Position numbers and translations under genes: made by a program | Notes under the pieces: model-generated | Seen by the model: the letters and a program-made list of their open reading frames with translations, nothing else | Told to the model about the DNA's origin: nothing | The model's database searches: none | Part shown: positions 40,825-47,547 of the stretch, piece by piece | How the letters are laid out: each line of letters starts with the position of its first letter | How positions within the stretch are numbered: position 1 is the first letter of the stretch | Assembly (NCBI RefSeq): GCF_001436225.1 | Contig: NZ_AYYO01000001.1 | Coordinates: 1 to 47,654 of the forward strand | DNA from: Lacticaseibacillus sharpeae JCM 1186 = DSM 20505 | Lineage (GTDB): Bacteria; Bacillota; Bacilli; Lactobacillales; Lactobacillaceae | Direction of reading: 5' to 3' | Length of the DNA stretch: 47,654 nt

Positions 40825-41106
40825 CTAAATGTGCCGCACGTCGAAGCGGCTGGCGTAGAATTCGTATGCGACGGTTTCGGTCACGCTTGGTGCGCGGTAA
40901 ATGGCGACTGTATAGCCGAGGTCATTTGCTGGAGATTGGTAAGTGTGGTCGTGTCGGGCCCGAGTTGCGGCCAGCATGGTGTACACCTCGTTTGCGGTGA
41001 AGTGGAAGCCGCGGCGTTCAAGGTTGCGTTCAACCTTACCCTGAAACGCTTCTGGAGTTTCCTCCGTCTTGTGTAGTAGCGTGAAGTGGTAATCTCGTTG
41101 CATCAT
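40825..41106 (-). CDS. Hypothetical leading-region protein (93 aa)
   Basis: GGAGGTGCACG precedes the ATGATG start, which overlaps the upstream TGA. It is soluble, with two strand-helix units (YHFTLLHKTEETPEAFQGK and LGYTVAIYRAP), and no motif was recognised. It belongs to the six-gene - strand operon ahead of the RadC-like gene. Confidence 0.55.
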   Translation of the reverse strand: MMQRDYHFTLLHKTEETPEAFQGKVERNLERRGFHFTANEVYTMLAATRARHDHTYQSPANDLGYTVAIYRAPSVTETVAYEFYASRFDVRHI

Positions 41107-41435
41107 CGTGCACCTCCAAATTGGGAACGCTTAACAGTAATCAGCGGCATACCTAACTTGTTACTTAGCTCCGCTACGGCCATGTCCAGGACACCGTAGG
41201 TTAGTCCGTAGCGGCTGCGGGTCTCTTCGTCTACGTACGCGTAGGTGACAACCGTGCCGTTGTTGTAGCTGCCGGTGCCCACGACTTCGCCGGAAGCGGC
41301 GACGATAGCAACCGCCTTTCGTTCGGCGTTCTGGGCCCAGGCCGCTAAGGGATCGGGGTTAGGGTTAGGCGCTTTAGCAGCTGCCAGAATTGCAGCGGCT
41401 TTGCTGATGAAGAATGGGTGAATTGATTGAGTCAT
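41103..41435 (-). CDS. Hypothetical leading-region protein (110 aa)
   Basis: A good AGGAGG site precedes the ATG. The N-terminal half is Ala-rich and helical (KAAAILAAAKAPNPNPDP). The middle is beta-rich (KAVAIVAASGEVVGTGSYNN and VVTYAYVD) and the end is basic. It overlaps the next gene by four bases. Function unknown. Confidence 0.55.
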   Translation of the reverse strand: MTQSIHPFFISKAAAILAAAKAPNPNPDPLAAWAQNAERKAVAIVAASGEVVGTGSYNNGTVVTYAYVDEETRSRYGLTYGVLDMAVAELSNKLGMPLITVKRSQFGGAR

Positions 41436-41447
41436 GATGGTTTCCTC

Positions 41448-41765
41448 CTAATTGTTTGCGAGTGCTAGAGCAGCAACCTCATTCTGGTAATTTCGGTATT
41501 CGGGCGTTTCAGCCGCCGCTACCATGAATGCATCTACGACCGGTGTTGCTAACTTGATGATGTCGCCGGTGTCGATGTTCTTCAGGACGTCGATGCGGTT
41601 TTCGTAGAAGTTTCCGGCCTGAGGTAGGTAAAGCTCCTGGTGAACAGGGTCAGAATTGGAGAAGCGTTCCAGTCCGACGTAGGCGAATTGATCGCCCTGA
41701 TGTAGCGTGATGAGTTTTCCATCTGTAGTAGCAACGGTGACGTTTGTGGTGGCTTCTGTGAACAT
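41448..41765 (-). CDS. Hypothetical leading-region protein, first of operon (105 aa)
   Basis: AGGAGGACAC precedes the ATG. The protein is acidic with a beta-rich N-terminal half (NVTVATTDGKLITLHQGDQF) and a helical C-terminus. It is the first gene of the operon running to 39845, and its start lies about 50 bases from the folded element at 41814-42052, which is in the promoter position. No family was recognised; an anti-defence role is a guess from context. Confidence 0.55.
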   Translation of the reverse strand: MFTEATTNVTVATTDGKLITLHQGDQFAYVGLERFSNSDPVHQELYLPQAGNFYENRIDVLKNIDTGDIIKLATPVVDAFMVAAAETPEYRNYQNEVAALALANN

Positions 41766-41813
41766 AATTTGTGTCCTCCTGATTGTGTAATTATCCTGTG
41801 GCCCCCGAGGGAA

Positions 41814-42052
41814 CCTCCTACCGCCCGGGCTTGGTTTTGCCCTTTCGACGGAGGCTTAGCACCAGCAGCAGTCCCAGATGGCAAGGAAGCGAAGCTAGCC
41901 AAAAAAGTTTTGCGCGCGATCCGCGCGGGGTTTCAAAAGTTTTTTGCGGTCCTTGCTATCTGGGACTAGGGGCACTTGGGGCTTTAGCCCTTAGTGCCCC
42001 TGGTGATGGTCTAATGCTGGAATCGAGAGGGCTAAGCCAGGGCGGTAGGAGG
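41814..42052. promoter_or_regulatory. Structured 239-bp element, copy 1 (candidate ssDNA promoter)
   Basis: Terminal arms 41814-41832 and 42034-42052 pair at 18 of 19 positions. Inside are an 18-bp helix (41870-41887 with 41950-41967) and a hairpin GGGGCACT/AGTGCCCC (41969-41976, 41993-42000). A paralogous copy at 43881-44118 keeps the same pairs. It lies just upstream of the - strand operon 41765-39845. If the + strand is transferred, it could fold into a duplex promoter for that operon. A structured RNA is the alternative. Confidence 0.65.
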
Positions 42053-42335
42053 CACTTAGCCCGTTACGGGCTGTGGCGACATGCCACAAGCACTTGCGCT
42101 GTGGTTCTTAGCGCGTGGTCGGGCCGGCCACAGACTACTGTGCGTCGATGCGAGCTGGCGATGAGGGAGGGTGATTTTTCCCGACCCATTGCCACCAAGG
42201 CTGCCACCTGATGGATACTTGCTTCGTGATCCACAGCTGCCCGGCACGGCAAGGGGGGGCCAGGCCCCCCGCCGTGCCTCGGTGTCCGGCTCGCCGGTAA
42301 GCCGACTACTCTCGCGCGCCAAAATCACTCCACAC
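42053..42335. other. GC-rich noncoding segment with strong hairpins
   Basis: No gene is supported. It includes GCCCGTTACGGGC and TGTGGCGACATGCCACA hairpins and, at about 42242-42278, a very stable GC hairpin with arms GGCACGGC / GCCGTGCC and GGGGGGCC / GGCCCCCC. It is not similar to the segment after copy 2. Confidence 0.5.
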
Positions 42336-42372
42336 AAAAAGCGCCACAGTCCATGGTGTAGGACTGTGGCGC
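42336..42372 (-). terminator. Terminator of the middle - strand operon
   Basis: A perfect 12-bp stem, GCGCCACAGTCC with GGACTGTGGCGC (42341-42372), is followed on the - strand by TTTTTG. It ends the transcript of genes 43841-42381. Confidence 0.85.
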
Positions 42373-42380
42373 TTCACGGG

Positions 42381-42767
42381 TTAGTCTTTGAGTAGGTCGG
42401 TGTATGCGTCCAGCAATGCGGGGTTCAGCATGGCTGTCCCGTTGATGACCGCATTGGTGAGTTTACTGACGGCATCAATGGTTTGCTGGCTTGCCTTGTC
42501 GGGCTTTACTCCAAGTTCGACGTAGAGCATTGCGCTCACAAACCACTGGCGGTTGCCCTTGTTGAACTCTGCCAACGTCTTGTAGTACGCATTGACCATA
42601 GACAAGGCCACGCTGTCAGAAACAACTTCCTCAATCTGCCTGCCAAGCAATGCCTTGTAGTGCTTCTTTGGCACTTTGGTCTCATTGAAGCGATACGTGA
42701 AATCGCTCATGGTCTGGGCAAGCGTGTCGCAGGACTGGTGTGATACTTCATCGTACATAGTCTTCAT
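42381..42767 (-). CDS. Hypothetical leading-region protein (128 aa)
   Basis: AGAGGAGA precedes the ATG. All-helical, soluble protein (TLAQTMSDFTYRFNETKVPK, SVALSMVNAYYKTLAEF, then a C-terminal helix) with no known motif. It is the last gene of the four-gene operon 43841-42381 and is followed at once by a strong terminator. Confidence 0.55.
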   Translation of the reverse strand: MKTMYDEVSHQSCDTLAQTMSDFTYRFNETKVPKKHYKALLGRQIEEVVSDSVALSMVNAYYKTLAEFNKGNRQWFVSAMLYVELGVKPDKASQQTIDAVSKLTNAVINGTAMLNPALLDAYTDLLKD

Positions 42768-42769
42768 GG

Positions 42770-42979
42770 TTAGTTCTCCTCTGGGTTTAGTAGCCCTTCA
42801 TCTAGCAGTGGGAAGTCGCTGTTGTACCAGCAATCGTAATCTTCTTCGCTGATTGACCCGTCTTCGCAGGCAACCAGTGCGAAAACAAAGGCGCGGTAGT
42901 TTTCCCGTTGCATTGTTGCGATGCGCTCGCGATAGCTCTCAACTTGAGTTTCAAAGGTATCTTTTGCCAATGTGGTCAC
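42770..42979 (-). CDS. Hypothetical acidic protein (69 aa)
   Basis: The ATG overlaps the upstream stop by four bases. A helical N-terminal half (FETQVESYRERIATMQRENYR) is followed by a strongly acidic half (CEDGSISEEDYDCWYNSDF, ending NPEEN). Small acidic proteins in leading regions can be DNA mimics, but nothing here proves that. Function unknown. Confidence 0.55.
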   Translation of the reverse strand: MTTLAKDTFETQVESYRERIATMQRENYRAFVFALVACEDGSISEEDYDCWYNSDFPLLDEGLLNPEEN

Positions 42980-43398
42980 CCCCGACTGATTGAAAATCTT
43001 CTAGTGTATTCTGTGCCTTTTTTGGCTAGCACTTGGTATGCTGGGAGCAGTTCAGCAGGAACTAAGCGGTGTTCCCAATCGGGGTCGTTCACGTAGGCGC
43101 AGTCAATGAAAATGTCTTCCAGCATTTGAAGGCAATCCTCCATGTTACACCCAAGCTTTGCGTAAACTGTCTTCTCTTCCCAATCAAAGGCATACACGGC
43201 GTTGTCGTCAATTTCGCCGTCTACGTTGTCGGTGTTCACGGCCTCGTTGCGTGTGGAGGCTCCGCTCATGATTGCTAAGCCACCGCCGGAAAATGCTTCG
43301 TCAACGGTGCTTAATGACCAAGAAGGGTCACCAATCTCACTAGAAATCGTGAAAATTGGGTAGAGTGATACTGCGTCTACAAGTTCGTCTATTTTCAT
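42976..43398 (-). CDS. Hypothetical acidic protein (140 aa)
   Basis: AGGAGGATAG precedes the ATG. It is acidic (many Asp/Glu in residues 55-115) and mixed alpha/beta (NAVYAFDWEEKTVYAKLGCN). It overlaps the 69-aa gene. No motif was recognised. With its neighbour it forms a pair of acidic proteins that could act on DNA-binding host factors; this is inference from charge only. Confidence 0.55.
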   Translation of the reverse strand: MKIDELVDAVSLYPIFTISSEIGDPSWSLSTVDEAFSGGGLAIMSGASTRNEAVNTDNVDGEIDDNAVYAFDWEEKTVYAKLGCNMEDCLQMLEDIFIDCAYVNDPDWEHRLVPAELLPAYQVLAKKGTEYTRRFSISRG

Positions 43399-43409
43399 TT
43401 TCTATCCTC

Positions 43410-43841
43410 CTAGGCTACCTTGCTGATACTGGTAAGTACGTAGTCGTTGATGTAGTTATTGCCGAGTAGGTTCTCGCCGATGTCGTCTAGGATAACGTTG
43501 TCGCGTTTGCCCACGGGGCCGCTGTGGCGCCGGATAAAATCAAGCGTTGCCACGGCGTTGAAACGGTTGAAATGTGGGGCGTGACGTGTTACCTCCAGTG
43601 CAAAGGCGCGGGTGATACTAAAGTCGAACCCGTCGAGCATGAGCCACTTGGTCGGGTCGTTCGGGTACATGTTGCGCACCGCGTCGCGGTTTAATGAAAT
43701 TAGGTAGTGCATGAAGTTTTGTAGCGTGTCTGGTCGGCGGTTGCCGAGAATGTTCCTCTGGTGGTTGTAAACGTAGACGCCAAACGCGTTGAACAGCGCT
43801 GGGTCAACGGCCTTGATAGTTGCTGGTTGTGTCGTTGTCAT
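43410..43841 (-). CDS. Hypothetical leading-region protein, first of operon (143 aa)
   Basis: AAGGAGC precedes the ATG. Soluble and mainly helical (FNAFGVYVYNHQRNILG, NFMHYLISLNRDAVRNM, and FNAVATLDFIRRHSG). It is the first gene of the operon 43841-42381 and starts 40 bases from the structured element 43881-44118. No family was recognised. Confidence 0.55.
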   Translation of the reverse strand: MTTTQPATIKAVDPALFNAFGVYVYNHQRNILGNRRPDTLQNFMHYLISLNRDAVRNMYPNDPTKWLMLDGFDFSITRAFALEVTRHAPHFNRFNAVATLDFIRRHSGPVGKRDNVILDDIGENLLGNNYINDYVLTSISKVA

Positions 43842-43880
43842 ATCTTCTGCTCCTTTTTTGTGATAAGTTGTCGAGGTCGG

Positions 43881-44118
43881 CCCCCTACCGCCCAGGCTTG
43901 GTTTTGCCCTTTCGACGGAGGCTTAGCACCAGCAGCAGGCCCAGATAGCAAGGAAGCGCAGCTAGCCAAAAAAGTTTTGCGCGCGATCAGCGCGGGGTTT
44001 CAAAAGTTTTTTGCGGTCCTTGCTATCTGGGTTAGGGGCACTTGGGGCTTTAGCCCTTAGTGCCCTTGTTGCTGGTCTAATGCTGGAATCGAGAGGGCTA
44101 ATCCTGGGCGGTAGGGGG
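43881..44118. promoter_or_regulatory. Structured 238-bp element, copy 2 (candidate ssDNA promoter)
   Basis: A near-identical paralog of 41814-42052. Terminal arms 43881-43899 and 44100-44118 again pair at 18 of 19 positions, with one T-A pair replaced by C-G. The long helix is 43938-43954 with 44017-44033, and the hairpin is 44035-44042 with 44059-44066. Changed positions become G-T on the + strand, which pairs, rather than A-C. It stands upstream of the - strand operon starting at 43841. Confidence 0.65.
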
Positions 44119-44364
44119 TACTTGCACCGCTTGCGGCGCGCGGCCGGAACGGACGCAATGTGCTGCAAGCACGTGCCCTGCAGGGGCACAAGAACTTTGT
44201 CTGAGGACTATCCGTATCTACAAATTAGATTGAGTGCAGCGCCATAACCGGGCGAGCGGGTCGGCCGAGGGCCCGCCGCCCCAGCGCGAAGTGGGCTATC
44301 GGGCGTGGTTTTTGCACGACAGCCCACGCCCTGCAGGCCAACGTAAAACCAGATCTGCTGCAGC
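44119..44364. other. GC-rich noncoding segment
   Basis: No gene is supported. Visible structures are GTGCCC/GGGGCAC near 44170-44190 and a GGGCGTGG / CCCACGCCC inverted repeat near 44302-44333. Unlike the element to its left, it has no counterpart elsewhere in the window. Confidence 0.4.
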
Positions 44365-44394
44365 AAAAAAGCACATCAGGGATCCCTGGTGTGC
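44365..44394 (-). terminator. Terminator of the regulator operon
   Basis: GCACACCAGG and CCTGATGTGC (read on the - strand, around GATC) form a near-perfect hairpin followed by TTTTTT. It ends the 45779-44407 transcript and isolates element copy 2 from upstream - strand transcription. Confidence 0.85.
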
Positions 44395-44406
44395 TCCGGA
44401 GTAAAA

Positions 44407-44940
44407 CTATTTTGATTCTTGTATTAATATCACGTGATTGCGAAAATCAGTGACCCCAACTTGATATTCTTCCAATTCGTGCTGAACCCTTATGACGAGG
44501 TATGACTCATCGTCGGCTGCAACATGATCGTTTTGCTGCGCATCCAGGAACGTCCTGACTAGGAAGTGGGTACCAGCGGGCAATTCGCGTTCAATGAATG
44601 TTGTGTTGTCGAGGGTTTTGCCAACAAGCAGGGGGACCGTTACTTCATGTAAGGAGTAGCAGTCTTTATTTGTTGGCCAGCCGTCCTCATGCAGCCCGTC
44701 GACCTCACCCACGTTGTTTGCTGACGGAACTGATGGTTCGGGCGTGTCGGTTGAGAGAATTAGGCTGCGGGCTCCAGTTTCAAGTGAGGTGCTCCATCTC
44801 ACATCGGAACTAAAAGAAGTGCGGTTCGTCACTGCAAAAGGGTTTGGATCCTGCAAGAATACCTGGTCATCTGCTCCCCCAGCATGTGTGGCTTTGTAGC
44901 GTTCCAAGAGTCCAATTAGATCATCAACCGTTAATGCCAT
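44407..44940 (-). CDS. Hypothetical protein (177 aa)
   Basis: AGGAGGATTAG precedes the ATG. After an N-terminal helix (TVDDLIGLLERYKATH) the protein is acidic and beta-rich, with repeated short strands (CYSLHEVTVPLLVGK, ESYLVIRVQHELEEY). It is 11 bases after the putative regulator gene and so in the same operon, ended by its own terminator. Function unknown. Confidence 0.55.
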   Translation of the reverse strand: MALTVDDLIGLLERYKATHAGGADDQVFLQDPNPFAVTNRTSFSSDVRWSTSLETGARSLILSTDTPEPSVPSANNVGEVDGLHEDGWPTNKDCYSLHEVTVPLLVGKTLDNTTFIERELPAGTHFLVRTFLDAQQNDHVAADDESYLVIRVQHELEEYQVGVTDFRNHVILIQESK

Positions 44941-44951
44941 GCTAATCCTCC

Positions 44952-45779
44952 TCAGTTGTCCGTAAACCAGTCATGCTGAAATTGCTCCGACTCTGCAGTG
45001 GGAGTGTTGCCCAGGATGATTAGAGCTGCGGTCCACTCTCGTAGGATATTGACCGCATTGGTTAGTTGTGTGATCTCCGTAGGGGTGGGGGCATCGTGGA
45101 GTCGACGTTGCACGTCATCGATGTGCTCCCACGGATACTGGCATTCGGGTTCGCCATTAGCGACCAGTGCCTGGTTAGCGAGGCTGCGGAGGTGATAGAA
45201 GGTTTGCTGATCACGTTCTTGGCCAGCGGCAATCGACGTCGATAAGGGGCCAGGTACACCGTTAAAGTCGGTGAAGCGAACGAATTCGAGTGTCTCTTCA
45301 TCGTCGCGTTGCGCCCAGATGGCGTCCGTACCAACAGGGGCGTCTCCAATGCGGTTGTAGGTCTGTCCATCAAGCGTTGCAGTTTCGCGCTTGTGGTACT
45401 GCAGGCGACTTTTTCCTCGTAGCATAACCAGCTGATCGGTGCTCTGATCGTCACTGAGAAATTGCTCGGCGACGTGTGCGGAAATATACTCCACGTGATC
45501 CTCCTCCCAGGCACCCGTAGCAAACTTGGTTGCGACTTGGTCTGGCATGTCTGGAGTCACGCGCTGCAATAGATCCATGCGCTCCTGGATCTGCTCCTCA
45601 CGGTGTAGGTCGTCGTACATGTGTGCCAGAGAGGCGATTACGCTGTAAGCTCGTTTATCGTAGGCGGTTTTTTCGTCGCGCAAGTTATATACGGTGCGAA
45701 TTGCAATTCCGGTGTACTTAGCAATATCTGCTGGCTGTTCGGTATCAATCAACGCTTTTGCCTTGTCAAAATCGTTCAA
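44952..45779 (-). CDS. Putative HTH DNA-binding protein (275 aa)
   Basis: A TTG start at 45779 is chosen because GAGGAAAGGA lies upstream; longer starts would include the promoter. Residues ~12-32 (DTEQPADIAKYTGIAIRTVYNLRDEK) look like a helix-turn-helix that reads DNA. The rest is acidic, alpha/beta and unrecognised, with a C-terminal helical segment (LTNAVNILREWTAALIIL). It has a conventional promoter with three ATGCAA repeats, suggesting autoregulation. It could regulate the leading-region genes. Confidence 0.6.
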   Translation of the reverse strand: MNDFDKAKALIDTEQPADIAKYTGIAIRTVYNLRDEKTAYDKRAYSVIASLAHMYDDLHREEQIQERMDLLQRVTPDMPDQVATKFATGAWEEDHVEYISAHVAEQFLSDDQSTDQLVMLRGKSRLQYHKRETATLDGQTYNRIGDAPVGTDAIWAQRDDEETLEFVRFTDFNGVPGPLSTSIAAGQERDQQTFYHLRSLANQALVANGEPECQYPWEHIDDVQRRLHDAPTPTEITQLTNAVNILREWTAALIILGNTPTAESEQFQHDWFTDN

Positions 45780-45807
45780 TCTGATCAGTCCTTTCCTCTG
45801 CAGGCAA

Positions 45808-45858
45808 AGTATACAACGCCCGGCGCCAAGCATGCAACATAAAATGCAAGACATGCAA
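45808..45858 (-). promoter_or_regulatory. Promoter and ATGCAA repeats of the HTH gene
   Basis: On the - strand, TTGCAT (plus 45832-45837) and TATACT (plus 45808-45813) are separated by 18 bases with an extended TG, a good sigma-A promoter. ATGCAA recurs at 45832, 45844 and 45853, the first overlapping the -35 box, as expected for an operator. Confidence 0.65.
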
Positions 45859-45887
45859 AAAAGAGCAACCCAGCGGGTTGCTCTTGC
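45858..45887 (-). terminator. Terminator of the toxin-antitoxin operon
   Basis: AGAGCAACC/GGGTTGCTCT hairpin (45862-45883) followed on the - strand by TTTTTTG. It ends the 46544-45916 transcript just before the HTH gene promoter. Confidence 0.75.
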
Positions 45888-45915
45888 ATTTTACTTTTTA
45901 ATGAAATTGCTGAAT

Positions 45916-46176
45916 TTATGCAGTTACCAGCAGCTTTAACTTTAGGCCAAGACCTGCAGCATAACGATTAAGGGTGTTTAACGAGGGGGTGGAGTCTAGG
46001 CGTTCTAATTTAGCTAGTTGAGGCTGCTTCATACCAATTCGCTCAGCTAGTTCTCTCTGAGACAGTCCTTGACGAATACGTTCAACGTGTAATGCAGCAA
46101 GCGCATCGACTGCTTCCAGTTCGTCTGCGGGTAAAACGGCATCCATTTCTTTTTTTAAATCGGTCCAGCTACGCAT
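45916..46176 (-). CDS. XRE-family antitoxin of a HigBA/RelE-type module (86 aa)
   Basis: A helix-turn-helix of the Cro/C1 type is visible at ~35-62 (RIRQGLSQRELAERIG, MKQPQLAKLERLDS), followed by TPSLNTLNRYAAGLG. It follows the toxin gene with a one-base overlap, the toxin-first order of HigBA systems. It should neutralise the toxin and repress the operon through the palindromes at 46584-46626. Confidence 0.8.
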   Translation of the reverse strand: MRSWTDLKKEMDAVLPADELEAVDALAALHVERIRQGLSQRELAERIGMKQPQLAKLERLDSTPSLNTLNRYAAGLGLKLKLLVTA

Positions 46177-46544
46177 TATAGTTTCCCCTTTCGTTTAAGC
46201 CAATCTTCAAGGCGCTTTAGCGCGCGATCAATTTGTTTGGAATCAGTTTTGTTCTGCTTCTTTGTGTAGTGCGACAGAAGAACGTATCTGTCAGTATCCC
46301 AAAATGCAAAGAATATTCGTTCAGGTTGAGGGCGTAACTCAAACAACTTGTACTTGTAGCCTTTAAGCTCTTTAACGGGAGGCTCACGTAGAGCAGGTCC
46401 AAGGCTTTCAAGCATAGTTAGTTGATAACGGATCTTTTTTAGAATAGCAATGTCTTGCTTATTGGTGCTGTGGGTGAGTTCTTGAATGTACTCATCGACG
46501 TCGCTGTAGCCATCCTTGTCCTCGTATAAATCAATCCTGTACAT
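46176..46544 (-). CDS. RelE/HigB-type (phage Gp49-like) toxin (122 aa)
   Basis: The ATG at 46544 (MYRIDLYED...) is chosen, giving the usual ~120 aa; longer starts would read through the operator. The core LTMLESLGPALREPPVKELKG, YKLFELRP and ERIFFAFWDTDRYVLLSHYTKK matches the Gp49/HigB-like RelE superfamily, whose members cut mRNA on the ribosome. It is paired with the XRE antitoxin downstream. Confidence 0.82.
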   Translation of the reverse strand: MYRIDLYEDKDGYSDVDEYIQELTHSTNKQDIAILKKIRYQLTMLESLGPALREPPVKELKGYKYKLFELRPQPERIFFAFWDTDRYVLLSHYTKKQNKTDSKQIDRALKRLEDWLKRKGKL

Positions 46545-46583
46545 GCCCTTGCTCGCTTTCTGAATACCTAACTTTAAATAGAT

Positions 46584-46626
46584 GATAACACAAATGTTAT
46601 CAAAAGTCGATAGCAAAAAGGTTATC
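46584..46626. promoter_or_regulatory. Operator palindromes of the toxin-antitoxin operon
   Basis: GATAACA-CAAA-TGTTATC (46584-46601) is a perfect palindrome, and a second weaker one (GATAGC...GGTTATC, 46609-46626) follows. They lie 40-80 bases upstream of the toxin start, in the promoter region, as expected for binding by the XRE antitoxin. Confidence 0.65.
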
Positions 46627-46739
46627 AAAAAACGATTTTCCGACTTAAACAGGTAACGGCCTTGCTATTCACATAGCGATGAGGAACTCCCTCGGGGTAT
46701 AGCACTGAGAGTTGGGTTGATTCAGTGCTAAGTGTTCAA

Positions 46740-46830
46740 TTTGGGTGTACCCTATTTATACACATCGAAAAGCGTGGTATGATAGGCAAAACAAGTGTAC
46801 CGTTTAAGTGTCCCATTGAGCATTATGAGG
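46740..46830. promoter_or_regulatory. Promoter and possible res subsites of the resolvase
   Basis: An extended -10 TGG TATGAT ends at 46783, with TTTATA 17 bases upstream. GTGTACC occurs twice (about 46745 in the palindrome GGGTGTACCC, and about 46795), and TATACAC once. Such repeated short sites ahead of a serine resolvase often form the res site where the enzyme acts and represses itself. Confidence 0.45.
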
Positions 46831-46937
46831 CGCAGTTCGATCACGGAGATGATGAAGTGACCGAATATCTTTCTCCGGGGCACACGGAGAAGCGCCTTTC
46901 TATAGAAGAAACACGTTTTGAAATGGAGGATTTATGA
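46779..46937 (+). CDS. Small protein overlapping the resolvase start (52 aa)
   Basis: The frame ends in TGA overlapping the resolvase ATGATG, so translation could be coupled. Residues such as VPFKCPIEHYEAQFDHGDDE and the acidic tail SIEETRFEMEDL look protein-like. The ATG at 46779 overlaps the -10 box (TGGTATGAT, 46776-46783), so the true start may lie further in. The role is unknown. Confidence 0.4.
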   Translation: MIGKTSVPFKCPIEHYEAQFDHGDDEVTEYLSPGHTEKRLSIEETRFEMEDL

Positions 46938-47542
46938 TGAGAGTCGGTTACGCACGTGTCAGCAGCATTGATCAGAACCTTGCTCGGCAGCTGGAGCATC
47001 TACAGAAGGCAGGGGCTGAGAAGATATTTCAAGAGAAGGTTTCGGGGAAAGACGTCGAACATCGCCCAGAACTACTGAAGGCCCTAGATTATGTTCGCCA
47101 GGGCGACGTCCTGGTAGTGGATTCGCTTGATCGGCTAAGTCGTGATTACGACGATGCGGGTAACTTGATCCGCCAATTACGTAGCGAAGGTGTAAAGCTC
47201 GACGTGCTCGACGCCCCGTTTCTGTCCTCAAAAACGGGTAACGAGGATCTCGATAAGATGATGTCGGATTTATTCGTCACCATCCTGTCGTATATCGCGC
47301 AAAATGAGCGCAAGGAGATTAAGGCACGGCAACGGGCGGGTATTGAACTCGCAAAAAAACGCGGTGCCTATAAAGGCAAGCCGCGTTTGTATGCACCTGA
47401 TTCACCTGATCGTAAGAAGAGGTTCATTTACCAGCAAGTCCTTAAGCTGCTGGAGGAGGAGACTCCCATCGCCCAGATAGCCAGAACCGCTGGCTTGAGT
47501 AGGTCGCAGGTTTATAGAATCCGTGACTACTCGGGAAACTAA
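46934..47542 (+). CDS. Serine recombinase / resolvase (202 aa)
   Basis: GGAGGATTT precedes the ATGATG. The catalytic serine is in YARVSSIDQN (Ser10 or Ser11). Further motifs are VDSLDRLSRD, the long helix FVTILSYIAQNERKEIKARQRAGI, and a C-terminal helix-turn-helix (TPIAQIARTAGLSRSQVYRI). The length of ~200 aa is normal for plasmid resolvases/invertases. It probably resolves plasmid multimers or cointegrates; it stands next to an IS6-type element, which forms cointegrates. Confidence 0.9.
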   Translation: MMRVGYARVSSIDQNLARQLEHLQKAGAEKIFQEKVSGKDVEHRPELLKALDYVRQGDVLVVDSLDRLSRDYDDAGNLIRQLRSEGVKLDVLDAPFLSSKTGNEDLDKMMSDLFVTILSYIAQNERKEIKARQRAGIELAKKRGAYKGKPRLYAPDSPDRKKRFIYQQVLKLLEEETPIAQIARTAGLSRSQVYRIRDYSGN

Positions 47543-47547
47543 TTTGT

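Noticed and set aside
41769-42395. Several short frames within element copy 1 and the following GC-rich hairpins
   Set aside because: They are not conserved with the equivalent frames in element copy 2, and substitutions preserve pairing rather than codons.
43761-44247. Frames overlapping element copy 2
   Set aside because: Same reason: no Shine-Dalgarno sites, and the changes between copies ignore reading frame.
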